Made by a program: the position numbers and the translations under genes. The notes beneath the pieces are model-generated. The model worked only from the letters and a program-made list of their open reading frames with translations. It was not told the origin of the DNA and made no database searches. A stretch of 64,000 bases of DNA from Actinernus sp. WN-2022 (taxonomy: Eukaryota; Cnidaria; Anthozoa; Actiniaria; Actinernidae): the NCBI GenBank assembly GCA_030867875.1, contig JAOWCC010000577.1, positions 75,387,012 to 75,451,011 on the forward strand, read 5' to 3'. This document shows positions 44,229-53,457 of the stretch, one piece after another (within the stretch, counting starts at the first letter, position 1; every line of letters begins with the position of its first letter).

Positions 44229-45839
44229 TGCTCTGTTTCGGTAATGATTTTGTCCTTGTTTTATATTTAGCATGCTTCACTATGGCCACTTTAGAAACGA
44301 AAAAAGGACTGGGTCTAGTTTGTAATATCAATTTCATTATAATTTAATCAAAAAATGAACTCTATCACAAGCCGCACACCGACATTAGTAAGTTTGATGA
44401 GTTTGGTGACGTTTCATTCGATATTTACCCTGTGGCGAGCTTTCAAAAATCGCAAAAATAAGAGACGTTTGTATGGATTGGAAGGACGTTTTTCACTTCC
44501 AGCCTCGTCACTCCCTCGAGTTTGGATGTGCACTAAGTAAGGTTTTTATTCTGCTCGGCCCCGTAGGATTGCGCTAAATCTGTAATTGTAATCTGTACAG
44601 TTTAACCTCAAGGTAGCGATTTAATCCATGTGAAGCAATTACCCTTGTTTCTAACAACCGGACCCGGGGACGCAAAATGGCTGCTGCCTAATAAAAGTCT
44701 ATTTAAGACTTCATTTATTCTATGAGATGTTAATAGGAGCACTATAACAGGGTTTTGGTTGCTACCCAATTTGGTTCAGCTTTTATCACTTTTGAAAAAT
44801 GTAATTTCTAACTTTTGAGCGACGCAGGAACGATATAGTCTACGTCAGAAATTGATATTCTGCCGACACGGTAAAAAGGTTTGGACACGAGACGATTGCA
44901 TTATAGGTACGGCTTCTAGCATATATAAAATGTCATTCAGAATGCATCCTTCCCTGTGTAAGTAAAGTGATGGAAAGAGGGAGATAGGTTTGTATTTGTC
45001 ACTGAACCATGTACATGTACTTCTCGTCTTTTTTGTGAACCGGGGTAATATTCAGTGATCTATTTTGGCATATACTAAAATCTCGTGATCCATGACGTCA
45101 TCGTTACGTCATCGCTACTAAGTGATTTGTGGGGACCCACTACCATGCCTGTCCAGGTTTGAGCGTTCTGGCATTAGAAATGAGGGAGATATGGGCATGT
45201 ACTCAAAATCACGTGACCGATGCAGGGTCTTAAAATAACTGAGTAGAAGGTAATGCCGTTACATCGATTTACATAATCCAACAGCAAACGGTTAGACCTT
45301 CACGTCTTCTCGGACAAGGACGTCAAATCGTAGGACTAAGTCAACAGAGGACCATGTGGAAGACTACTGAGCTACATGTTAGCGGTAAACGAGTTACCCT
45401 CTATAAATAGTGACTTTGTTTATGCAACCGGGCCCAGGTCTGCACCAAACTTAAGGGATATATACCAGAGGACATATTCACAAACGTGAAGTTTAACAAA
45501 GGTTCCATTGTTGGTATGGCTCAGTTACATAAGGAGAAGTTAAAGTGACACTATCGGATCAAATTTTGACATCTCAATGTTTTTGCATATTCATAAAGTA
45601 GAGTAGCCTGATTTTCAGACGGTACTAGGTCGTCCGCTCACTTCCTCCCCCTCCCCGTCTGATGGACTTCATAGACTTTCATGTTCCTGACGTCATAATA
45701 TCAACCAATCAGAGCGAACTTTACACTTTTGGCAAAGTCTGGAATTTAAGGAATGTTTCCGCATATTTTTCTAAATGGCGTTGGGGAAGAACTTGAGCAG
45801 TGTGTCGACCGAAGTTGTAAATTTTTCAGGATTTCGAAG

Positions 45840-45955
45840 CTATATCCAGAGCACTGAAAAAAGCATTGGAATCGTTCATTCATTCAATGAAACGATGTGT
45901 TTGTGAATCTACGTACGGGATTTGGTAAATCACTAATCTTCCTCTGCTTATATAA
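45840..45955 (+). pseudogene. RecQ-like helicase fragment (Walker A region)
   Basis: One frame reads LKKALESFIHS. After a 1-2 nt shift another reads DVFVNLRTGFGKSLIF, matching the RecQ motif I form DVFVxLPTGFGKSLxF. Only this N-terminal motor scrap is present, out of frame with itself. Confidence 0.55.
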
Positions 45956-46018
45956 ATCGCATGCATTAGATCCCGGGATTAGATCTGAAACATTCTCAGC
46001 TTACATTCTCCTAGGTTT

Positions 46019-46959
46019 ATGGCTTTTAGAAGACCAAATCTTTCATGGTCGATCCTAGGACCCTTGTTATTTCTACTTTATATCAATGATTTATCAAATT
46101 GCCTTAATTTTACTACACCATGTATATATACAGATGATACCCAGATTTTTGCATCTGCCCCTGATATGGAAAAACTTACATCGAATATTAATTCTGACTT
46201 GGATAACATATGTGACTGGCTTGTAGTGAATAAGCTCCAGTATCACCCTTCCAAAACCAAACTAATGATAATTGGATCGACCTATAACTTAAATAATAAA
46301 ACCAAAAGCCAGCCAAACAATATCTCCATAGACAATAACAAGGTATCGCGAGTACACTCACATACCTGTCTAGGGATTGAAATCGATGAAAAACTTAGTT
46401 TTGAAAATCAAATAAATAAGATATGTAAAAAGCAAGTGCTGGTATCGGTGCCATAAAGCGTATTAAGCCATTTGTCCCCACCGATTCACTCGAAGTAATT
46501 TACAAATCACTTGTACAACCTTACTTCGACTATTGTTGCCCACTATGGGATACTTGCGGCAAGACTCTAAAAGACAAATTGCAAAGAGTTCAATCTCGAG
46601 CCGCTAGGGTAATTAGAGGCACGAATTACGACACAAGATCTGTTGATATACTTGCTAAATTAGAATGGAAAACCCTTCAAGCCAGACGTAATCAAATGAA
46701 ATCTATTTTAATCTATAAAATCTTAAATGAACAATCCGCACCATATTTGAGAAACTCTTTTATTAAAACAAGTGACTGCGATAAACGCTATCAGCTAAGA
46801 AACTCTGAAACTGATCTAGCACTTCCAAGACCGCGTACAAATTTCCTCAAGCGAAGCTTCAAATACAGTGGTGCTATGCTATGGAATAACCTGCCAGATG
46901 AGGCTAAAAGAGCCAAATCTTTACGGCAATTCAAGAGGAGTGTCTGTTCCTGTTACTGA
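46019..46959 (+). mobile_element. 5'-truncated LINE (reverse transcriptase C-terminal half)
   Basis: Two segments separated by a 1-nt shift near 46440. The first (145 codons) has LGPLLFLLYINDL and the catalytic CIYTDDTQIF (YTDD). The second continues with LQRVQSRAARVIRGT and the usual C-terminal region ending WNNLPDEAKRAKSLRQFK. This is the RT thumb and tail of a CR1/L2/Jockey-like element. A TGTA-rich 3' tail follows at 47087-47103. The endonuclease and RT fingers are absent. Confidence 0.8.
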
Positions 46960-48327
46960 GTTATGCTGATATCAGATTTTTACTGATTTTTATCAATATA
47001 TGTTTTTAATCTGTACATATATTTATTGTTACGCCCCACGTGGAAACCAGCTTACTGTTGTAGTGGCTAGCGTACGGACATAAAGTTATATGTATGTATG
47101 TATGGAATATTATGATTTTTCTGCAGGAGTGAACACACATACTGAGTATGTTATGGAAAAAAATTCATGGCACTTCGGTGAATATTTTTGTTTTTAGAAT
47201 TATGAACACACTTCCGTAAGTTCATGTACGGCAATGGCATCTAAACTTTGCACAAAAGTCCGGTTAAAACAATCTCTGATACCAAAAAACTACAATAGGA
47301 CAATTTCAGGGTCTTGTGTTACTAATCGACATACATATCAAGCCTCAAAACGTTTTAATAATAAAAGTAAAAGCGTAAAAGTTCTAAGATCACAGCAATA
47401 AACTTTACGGCGTGAATCGAGTCTGATATTTCTTGTATGCATTCTCATACACTGTCGTGCAAATACTGCACACAAACTTCCGTTTAAAAAGTTCCTGCTC
47501 TCCAAAGAACCACAGCAGCTCAAACAGGATAACATTCTGAGCAATCGACAGAAGTTTGAAGCTGTATAATTTGTTTTCCAGCCGGCACGAAAGCTGATAG
47601 ATCCAACTAGTAAAAGCCGCTTCTGCACGACTGTTCTACACTTCACGCTTCAATTCTTATGCGTGATCGTATTGGCTTATTGTAAAAACAAAGGTTGATG
47701 ACGTCAGGAACATGAAAGTCTATGATGTCCATCAGACGGAGAGGGGGAGGAAGTGAGCGAACGACCTCGTACCGTCTGAAAATCAGGCTAAAAGTAGAGT
47801 TGCTATGTTATTAGCGGAGAGGAACGGTCTAGGGAGAAACGGCTAAAAATAACTAGCAGGGCAAGAGAAATGTGCAGAAATACTAGGAAGGCAGGAGAAT
47901 TTAGTATACAGGGAGGACGGAGAAAATGGGATATACATTCATACTCTAGGGGGAAATGTTTAAAACTCACTAGGGAGGAGGGAGATTTCACTACCCGTTC
48001 CTCTCCACTCTAGTATTACCATTCCAAACCGTTTTCCGAGTATATATTGAATCTAAACGTTCGCCATGACTGGAGGCCGTTCCCTTTGTTCAGCTTTATT
48101 CAGCGGAATTGATGCCAAAGGCAAAGGTATTCATTTATATAGCGCAAATTCTATGTGAATATAATGGCCATATTTATATAGCGCCATATCAACCACAGTT
48201 TCATGGCGCTTTAGATATGACTGACATATCCCGTCAGTGAATTATTTCAGACTGCTTCACGGCGTTAGTAGTATAGTAGGGCAAGTATGGAGCACGGGTA
48301 CTTGACTATGCATGAGGTATGCCCATA

Positions 48328-48381
48328 TATGGTCATAACAAATTAATTATTCATGAGCCTATGCCCATATATGGGCATACC
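48328..48381. repeat. Inverted motif pair before the virus-like block
   Basis: ATGCCCATATATGGTCAT (48328-48345) recurs as the 20-bp perfect palindrome TATGCCCATATATGGGCATA (about 48360-48379). It is near the presumed left edge of the block and may be a protein-binding site. Confidence 0.5.
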
Positions 48382-48512
48382 GGAAACGAAACAACGAAAC
48401 GGTTTCGCAAAACCGGAAGTGAAACAACGAAACCGGAAGCGAAACAGCGAAACCGGAAACGAAACAACGAAACGGTTTCGCAAAACCGGAAACGAAACAA
48501 CGAAACGGGCGA
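48380..48512. repeat. Tandem CCGGAAACGAAACAACGAAAC repeats upstream of the first gene
   Basis: About seven degenerate units built from CCGGAA(A/G)CGAAACA and ACGAAAC, with two copies of GAAACGGTTTCGCAAAACCG (AACGGTTTCG is partly palindromic). CCGGAAG is an ETS-type site and GAAACNNCGAAAC resembles interferon-response (IRF) sites. The role is inferred from position only. Confidence 0.6.
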
Positions 48513-48516
48513 AAAA

Positions 48517-48532
48517 CCGGAACTACGTCAGA
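48517..48532 (+). promoter_or_regulatory. Promoter cassette 1 (CCGGAACTACGTCAGA)
   Basis: First of four ETS+CRE-like motifs. A TATA-type run TTTTTTTATAAATAAG follows at 48641-48656, about 40 bp before the 48692 start. Confidence 0.6.
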
Positions 48533-48691
48533 ATCTTACCCTGGGTCCTCGCCCTCCTGCTCAGATAGCGACAGCGACGAAGGCCGCGTTTCGCCCGAGC
48601 ATGGAAGCGGAAATTGACTCGAATTAAGAATTATGAATTTATTTTTTTATAAATAAGAGGTAGACATTTCTGTAGAGGTCAGACCATTGCG

Positions 48692-48955
48692 ATGACGGAC
48701 TTGAACAAGATGCTCGGGAGCGCTTTAAAAGATGTGGGGGATGATACTCATTCAAAGCCTTTGGGGATGGAGAAGAAGAAGACTACTGAGGTTGTAGCGG
48801 ACCCGGACAACAAGAATCGCCCTAGGACCGAGATCGTGTCTGATAAAACACTCTACATTCGGTATCGTGCGCGATGGTGTGAGCATTGTCAGCACTACCA
48901 TCGAGTGGATCCCGGAAGTACGTCAGATGCAAAACAGAAGGAAACTTCTGTATAA
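48692..48955 (+). CDS. Small Cys/His protein 1 of the virus-like block
   Basis: 87 aa from ATG 48692. The N-terminal two-thirds is charged. The C-terminal third has ARWCEHCQHYHRV, a Cys-x2-Cys pair with two His that could bind one zinc ion. The last residues, GSTSDAKQKETSV, are encoded by the promoter cassette of the next gene, and the stop TAA is part of that gene's TATAAAAG box. Its WC-x2-C-x-x-x-H motif is shared with the next protein. Family unknown. Confidence 0.6.
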   Translation: MTDLNKMLGSALKDVGDDTHSKPLGMEKKKTTEVVADPDNKNRPRTEIVSDKTLYIRYRARWCEHCQHYHRVDPGSTSDAKQKETSV

Positions 48956-48960
48956 AAGAC
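48912..48960 (+). promoter_or_regulatory. Promoter cassette 2, inside the 3' end of the preceding gene
   Basis: CCGGAAGTACGTCAGATG at 48912-48929 and GTATAAAAGAC at 48950-48960, 36 bp before the ATG at 48996. The preceding stop codon lies inside the TATA box. Confidence 0.7.
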
Positions 48961-48995
48961 TTTCTTTCTTTTTACAAACCACAATATCTTTTAGC

Positions 48996-49187
48996 ATGGA
49001 TGAGGCGAAGACAGTCCCTTTTTTTATAAAGGACGGACGCATGTGGTGTCGCCTATGTGGGGTCCATCACATTGTGGCTCAAATGACCAGGGAATGGTGC
49101 GTGATGTGTTGTGTCTATCATACCGTCTGTCCTCCTCCTCCTTCCGGAAGTACGTCAGATGAAAACCCAAAGAAGACTTTTGTATAA
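48996..49187 (+). CDS. Small Cys/His protein 2 of the virus-like block
   Basis: 63 aa from ATG 48996. Two copies of the same motif, RMWCRLCGVHHIV and REWCVMCCVYHTV, each Cys-x2-Cys plus His, make a likely paired zinc site. The C-terminus GSTSDENPKKTFV resembles that of protein 1 because both ends are written by the same promoter cassette. The stop TAA is within the next TATA box. Family unknown. Confidence 0.6.
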   Translation: MDEAKTVPFFIKDGRMWCRLCGVHHIVAQMTREWCVMCCVYHTVCPPPPSGSTSDENPKKTFV

Positions 49188-49193
49188 AAGACA
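49144..49193 (+). promoter_or_regulatory. Promoter cassette 3, inside the 3' end of the preceding gene
   Basis: CCGGAAGTACGTCAGATG at 49144-49161 and GTATAAAAGACACG at 49182-49195, 45 bp before the ATG at 49239. Confidence 0.7.
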
Positions 49194-49238
49194 CGCTCTC
49201 TCTTTCCCTAGATCACTTATTCTATTTTTCGTTACAAG

Positions 49239-50045
49239 ATGTCGTCGGTAGAAAAAGAAGTAGAAGTCCCTGTGAGTGGAACGCATGTGGAACAGTTAAA
49301 GATAGAGAGTGTAGCCGAGGAAGTTCAAGGTTTATGGGCGGCGCTTCTAAAATGTAGAGATTGTGTGCATACCTTGAAGCTGCAGATGACCGACATGAGT
49401 ACGTCGGCCACGCTAGAAAGACTGACTCACGAGGGTAGAATGTCCGAGCTACAGGATATGCTCGATTTTTGTTTACGATGTGATGAACAACAAAGTCAGG
49501 CCGTGAAGGTAGTGCAAGTCCAAGTGGGATTTCTAGAGAGACAGTGGTATACCATTCTACAGGCAGATCATCTTGTGGAGCTCTCCAAGACGGAAGATTA
49601 CCGCCAGGCTGAACGTCGCATGATGAAAGCCTGTGTCGACGAGATCCTTCAACGGGTCCTGGGACGCCACCACAATCTGTTAAGTACGACCGCCAGACAT
49701 GGCAATTTAGAGTACATCCTGGACCATACGAACCTTATCGAGGAAGAGATTCAAAAGATGCGTGAAGAATACGGTCAGCATGCGGAGAAAGGAGGGAAAA
49801 GTTATGGTTGTAAGCTGCTGGAACGCGAGACCGTCTGGTTGAAGACGGCAGCCGTGATCGCTATTCGTGACGTCAACCTCCACGCCATGAAGGAGAGGGA
49901 GGAGGAGAAGAAGAATAAGAATGAGAAGAAGAAGAAGAATGAGAAGAAGGGGAAGGACAAAGAGAGCCTTAGGAGGTCTGCAGAAGAGGAAGTGAAGAGG
50001 TTGAATAAAGATCTTGAAGGCTTGGTCCTAGCCAAGGAAGCTTAG
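49239..50045 (+). CDS. 268-aa coiled-coil protein of the virus-like block
   Basis: ATG 49239 lies in a clean context (ACAAGATGTC). Most of the protein is predicted helical by eye. Residues about 195-262 are a long Lys/Glu run (KEREEEKKNKNEKKKKNEKK) and a short leucine-spaced end. Two Cys-containing spots (LKCRDCVHTL, FCLRCDEQQ) lie in the first third. It is the longest gene of the block. A structural or RNA/DNA-associated role is possible but not shown. Confidence 0.65.
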   Translation: MSSVEKEVEVPVSGTHVEQLKIESVAEEVQGLWAALLKCRDCVHTLKLQMTDMSTSATLERLTHEGRMSELQDMLDFCLRCDEQQSQAVKVVQVQVGFLERQWYTILQADHLVELSKTEDYRQAERRMMKACVDEILQRVLGRHHNLLSTTARHGNLEYILDHTNLIEEEIQKMREEYGQHAEKGGKSYGCKLLERETVWLKTAAVIAIRDVNLHAMKEREEEKKNKNEKKKKNEKKGKDKESLRRSAEEEVKRLNKDLEGLVLAKEA

Positions 50046-50051
50046 TTTTTG

Positions 50052-50090
50052 CATCTGACGTAGTTCCTGTTTGGAGAAATATAAAAAGAG
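50052..50090 (+). promoter_or_regulatory. Promoter cassette 4, motif inverted
   Basis: GCATCTGACGTAGTTCC (50051-50067) is the reverse complement of the cassette core. AAATATAAAAAGAG follows at 50078-50091, 34 bp before ATG 50125. Confidence 0.65.
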
Positions 50091-50124
50091 AGACACCCAT
50101 TAGAAATTTAGTCTTTAGAGAGAG

Positions 50125-50445
50125 ATGGCAAGCGTTCAAGGAGTACCGGCAGTCCCCATATATTGTTTTTGCTGGACGGTGGGGATGGGTAACGCCCCCT
50201 CGCGTGTACCTAGCAAGACGCATAGGGCAAAGACCAAGGAAGGGATCCCCTACGAGACTTACAAATGTGGACGCGAGACTGGGGACAAGAGCGGCTGTCA
50301 TTTTTACGCAGGGAATTATAAGGACGGGAGGCGTCTGAACCAGTGGTGGGGGCAGAAGGTGATGGACGCAGGCCTCGCCTGTAGCCCCGAGGAGGTGTTG
50401 TCTAAGGTCATGCCAAAATGGCAAAGGGTCACGCCCTCTATTTGA
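50125..50445 (+). CDS. 106-aa protein with internal myristoylation-like MGNAPS
   Basis: ATG 50125, 34 bp after a TATA box. A hydrophobic start (VPAVPIYCFCWTVG) is followed at residue 21 by MGNAPSRVPSKTHRAKTKEG, which would fit N-myristoylation if translation began there. The core has spaced Cys (YKCGRETGDKSGCHFYAG). Its end overlaps the next start by 28 bases. Family unknown. Confidence 0.55.
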   Translation: MASVQGVPAVPIYCFCWTVGMGNAPSRVPSKTHRAKTKEGIPYETYKCGRETGDKSGCHFYAGNYKDGRRLNQWWGQKVMDAGLACSPEEVLSKVMPKWQRVTPSI

Positions 50446-50759
50446 AAGTAGGGATTTCCCATTCCCAAAACAACCCCGAGAAGATGTACGCCAGCTGTGC
50501 GGCTCCCTCGCCACCGAACACAAGTTGTCAGTTTGAATGGATTGCAGAGACTTCCTCACCCGTTACCTCCCAGCACTATGTCTACACTGTGGAGGGATAC
50601 AACAACAACAACAACAACTCACCACCCCCGCAGCTTGCTTTCCAGGGACCCTCGCAGTACCACCCAGAACAGCCTGTCACGGCTCCTGGTTACGCGGGAA
50701 TGTCATCGCCTATCTATCCTGCAGCGCCTTACAACCCCATGATGCCGCCCCCTCAGTGA
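50418..50759 (+). CDS. 113-aa proline-rich protein overlapping the preceding gene
   Basis: ATG 50418 (AAAATGGC, strong context) overlaps the previous frame; an alternative ATG is at 50484. The C-terminal half is Pro/Tyr/Asn-rich (NNNNNN, YPAAPYNPMMPPPQ) and likely disordered. PxxP-type motifs could bind SH3/WW partners. It ends just before an (AAAG)n microsatellite (50758-50784). Confidence 0.5.
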   Translation: MAKGHALYLKVGISHSQNNPEKMYASCAAPSPPNTSCQFEWIAETSSPVTSQHYVYTVEGYNNNNNNSPPPQLAFQGPSQYHPEQPVTAPGYAGMSSPIYPAAPYNPMMPPPQ

Positions 50760-50894
50760 AAGAAAGAAAGAAAGAAAGAAAGAAAAGAACTGATTTTTCA
50801 AAAAACATTTGTTTATTACAGACTAGGCTTCACAGGACACTAATAGTGTTACATGATTTATATATACCTATACTTATACTTTTTTTATACATGT

Positions 50895-51428
50895 TTACCC
50901 TAATAAATAATACAGAGTTGGTGAATAAGAAGTTGTTCTTGGTCTATAGGTAAAGTTACGGTAGATGGCATAACACCCTTGACAGGTATCAGCAAAGAAA
51001 TAAGTAATGGCGGTGGGGGCACTGTAATTGGAATGACGCCATAGGGCGGATTCCGTCCTGTAGGATCTAGGAGGCAATCTTCCTAAGAAGGCTTCACACA
51101 GGTATCTGTCTAAACGATCCCTATAGTGAATCGGGATAAAATACATGGAGGATAGACGGGGTCTATCATGAGGACAGACACTATATTGTATAACATTTCT
51201 TTTAGCAATGGTGGCGTACGAAGAGAGGCGCCTGGACATTTCCCAAGGGTCTAAATGCTGACGCCAATAACGACAAAAGAGGCAATTGCATTCTCTGGTG
51301 ACTACCCCTAATCTAGTGACGGTAATTTCTATGTTCCATGCTTTGCATTCAGAGCACCAGTGTTGATGTTTTAGGCCGATGGTGGGGTAGACACTGAAGA
51401 GGATGAAAAAATAGAGAGAGATTATCAT
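50895..51428 (-). CDS. 177-aa secreted/membrane Cys-rich protein of the virus-like block
   Basis: ATG 51428 overlaps the stop of the upstream frame as TAATG. The N-terminus IISLYFFILFSVYPTIG is a signal peptide or anchor. It is followed by HWCSECKAWNIE (Cys-x2-Cys) and VVTRECNCLFCRYW (Cys-x-Cys-x2-Cys), a four-cysteine zinc or disulfide site. The latter motif is shared with other reading frames of this strand, which makes it the best-preserved member of a local paralogous family. Confidence 0.55.
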   Translation of the reverse strand: MIISLYFFILFSVYPTIGLKHQHWCSECKAWNIEITVTRLGVVTRECNCLFCRYWRQHLDPWEMSRRLSSYATIAKRNVIQYSVCPHDRPRLSSMYFIPIHYRDRLDRYLCEAFLGRLPPRSYRTESALWRHSNYSAPTAITYFFADTCQGCYAIYRNFTYRPRTTSYSPTLYYLLG

Positions 51429-51712
51429 TAAGTAAAATGGAGCTGGAGCACAAAGTCTATGATTTCCTGATAATCTTCTTTAGGCCCGAGAAGTAGCGCA
51501 ATAAATAGGAGTATGTCCTTAAAGTCTGCAAAGGGGGTCAATTCGTATTCAAGAGGTCCCTCGGGAAAGTTAAAAATGAGATAGGCATTATTTGTGGGGG
51601 GTTCTATAGATATGGCGATCATTTTTAAATCATTCGCCAACATATGATTCGGAAAGACCCATTCACAGAGCGGACAGGGGCAGTCTTCATTGTAGAGGGC
51701 TTGTACCGTCAC
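51428..51712 (-). CDS. 94-codon Cys-rich paralogue (no ATG; exon or decayed gene)
   Basis: Reads VVTVQALYNEDCPCPLCEWV then a hydrophobic region (YLIFNFPEGPLEYEL). There is no ATG at the N-terminus. TTCCTAG just before GGTTGTGACG looks like a splice acceptor, so this may be a 3' exon. Its end overlaps the next gene's ATG. CxCPxC is followed by Pro and a hydrophobic strand, as in the 52460-52850 frame. Confidence 0.45.
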   Translation of the reverse strand: MTVQALYNEDCPCPLCEWVFPNHMLANDLKMIAISIEPPTNNAYLIFNFPEGPLEYELTPFADFKDILLFIALLLGPKEDYQEIIDFVLQLHFT

Positions 51713-51949
51713 AACCCTAGGAATGGAGCATGAAAAACAAATGAAAATAAAATAGTATACTGTTTTATTACAATGTTTTAGTGTACTCCCTCTACAACCC
51801 TAAGGAGAAAGAAAATCTAATTACTTATATCTATCCATAGATACCCACGCAAACTAAGCAATCCTAGACTGCGCGTATTGTGATTAACGATCTGGCGGAT
51901 GCGTTGATTAATTTGCTTGATGTCAAACTCAGGATCAGGAAGCCAAAAC

Positions 51950-52094
51950 AGTATTGTTATTCGCACAGACAAGTAAACAACAACGACTTTCTACAGCAGG
52001 ACTAATGAGAAGGATTTTATAATTCTCATGAGATAAATCTTCTAAGGCATGGAAACAATCGCAGAAACTGCAGCCGCAATATTTATAATACGCC
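51950..52094 (-). pseudogene. Short Cys-rich paralogue fragment
   Basis: The minus-strand frame after CCCTAG at about 52095 reads VVMASVAYYKYCGCSFCDCF then KILLISPAVESRCC before stopping. The VV start and CxCxxC spacing match the 51428-51712 and 52460-52850 frames. It is too short to be complete. Confidence 0.4.
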
Positions 52095-52135
52095 ACAGAG
52101 GCCATGACAACCCTAGGGAAAACAAAATTTCTAGA

Positions 52136-52381
52136 TTAGACACAGGGTTTTCTATAGCAGAGGATTTGTCGGATACGTTTATTTATGTTTTCGAAATTGC
52201 AATAGGACACGACATCCTCAGTATCCTCATCGTCTTTTTCTATATATATGGCAAAACATTTGTGTCGTCCGATGGCATTACTGACGAGAAGTAATTTACG
52301 ACTTATAGGGACGCTGTCATAGTTAAACAAGCTATAAGAACTCCCCAAAACAAAAGTTGGGGCAAGCGTTTGGATCGTCAC
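52136..52381 (-). pseudogene. Cys-rich paralogue lacking the cysteine cluster
   Basis: Starts VVTIQTLAPTFVLGSSYSLF, aligning with VVTVQALYNED of the neighbour. It has no ATG, and a stop lies two codons upstream. The CxCxxC motif is missing. Confidence 0.35.
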
Positions 52382-52459
52382 GACAGTCTAACGTATCCGA
52401 CCATCACCACCCTAGAGGACAGAAAAAAGTCTCATTTCTTTCTTTCTTCAACATTGTTA

Positions 52460-52850
52460 TTACCATTCAGAACTATAATGAAATATAATATTTTGTCGAC
52501 AGGCTTTACAGTGTTTCCAATGGCTGATGATAAGATTAATCATATGTGTCTCGGTACACAAAAAATGCTTAAAATGATTTCGGTTTGGTCTATTTTGGAT
52601 CAGATCTTCACAACGATCAAACCGAATAAGAAACCGACGTTGCGATTCTAATTTAAGAGGATCCCCGAAATCAGGTATAATGAATTGATAGGTTTCCCCT
52701 AATGTTGAAAAGCTTATATTATAAACAAGGACCCGAAGGTTTGGAAAAGTTTCAGGCATGAGAGAGGCGCAAATAGGGCAGTTGCAATTTTTGCCGTACC
52801 TAACGCATTGATCGCAACAGTTACATTGTTGACGACGGGCTATAACGACG
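52460..52850 (-). pseudogene. Cys-rich paralogue with CxCPxC motif
   Basis: The open frame runs from about 52850 (VVIARRQQCNCCDQCVRYGK, then NCNCPICASLMPETF) to 52460. It resembles the 94-codon frame in order: VV, Cys cluster, Pro, then a hydrophobic stretch (YQFIIPDFGDPLKLE). The first ATG is after the cysteines (52759), so the start is lost or in another exon. Confidence 0.45.
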
Positions 52851-52986
52851 TCCTAAGGCCTTAAATGTCGACACATAGAAGGTCCCTAACCTTAAACGTT
52901 CTTGATTTATGTCATGATTGACATGGGCAAAGCACCCAAAGTTTGACTGTTGACCATGAATCAGGAGGAGACTCGGCAAGATCTTC

Positions 52987-53358
52987 TTACGGTGATTGGT
53001 AAGAAAATCGGGAAAGCTTGTCCTTGACCAAGTTGGCCCCCACCATGCACCGTAGTTCCTCCACCGCTAGAACAGGACGCATCATATATACGAGTTTCTC
53101 GGTATTGGTCCCGTGGAACCAAAAACTTTTAGACTGAGCATAGCTGGAGAGAAGCTTGGCGACAATCCCTTCTTGCTCCTTGGCCAACCCCCCATCCAGG
53201 TCCGACCTGTTTGCGAGTAGAGGTATGGCAGGCGTTAAAGCCTGGTCCAGGGCTTTTCGGTAGAGGTCCTCTGTCGCGCTCGAGGCCTGGTCCACCCCCA
53301 CGCTGTCATCGTCCCTAGGCTTCAGGACTTGCTTTCGCCGTTTGTTCTGACGATCCAT
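52987..53358 (-). CDS. 123-aa basic/nuclear-type protein of the virus-like block
   Basis: ATG 53358 follows CTATTTTTAAAAATAG (53361-53376, minus strand), a TATA-like palindrome. The N-terminus DRQNKRRKQVLKPR looks like a nuclear localisation signal. The rest is amphipathic helical with one Cys. No family is recognised. Confidence 0.5.
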   Translation of the reverse strand: MDRQNKRRKQVLKPRDDDSVGVDQASSATEDLYRKALDQALTPAIPLLANRSDLDGGLAKEQEGIVAKLLSSYAQSKSFWFHGTNTEKLVYMMRPVLAVEELRCMVGANLVKDKLSRFSYQSP

Positions 53359-53457
53359 AGTCTATTTTTAAAAATAAAAAAGGTTTAGGACGACGACGTG
53401 GATGAGGAGGAGGAGGGTAAGGGTGATGATGGGGGTGGTTGTGGTGGTGGGGTGGGG

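Larger units (their letters stand above)
45604..47790. mobile_element. TIR DNA transposon with 9-bp target duplication, nested in repeat B
   Basis: The ends are inverted copies of about 90 bp beginning TAGCCTGATTTTCAGACGG. The 9-bp direct repeat AAAGTAGAG lies on both sides (45595-45603 and 47791-47799), and repeat A shows the single-copy empty site. Nine-base duplications are typical of Mutator-like elements, but no transposase is seen, so this copy is non-autonomous. Inside are a RecQ-like helicase scrap and a 5'-truncated LINE. Confidence 0.75.
45107..48118. repeat. Dispersed repeat, copy B (interrupted by a transposon)
   Basis: Counterpart of 27705-28400. Similarity runs from 45107 to 45603, stops, and resumes from 47791 to 48118. 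Copy B also has about 70 extra bases near 45415-45485. Confidence 0.7.

Noticed and set aside
47338..47646. 102-codon minus-strand frame inside the TIR transposon
   Set aside because: No recognisable transposase motif and no promoter or start context. It was left unannotated.
48319..48627. Plus-strand frames with repeated NRKRNNET / KQRNRKRN
   Set aside because: They are produced by translating the tandem GAAAC repeats. Position and motifs fit regulatory DNA.
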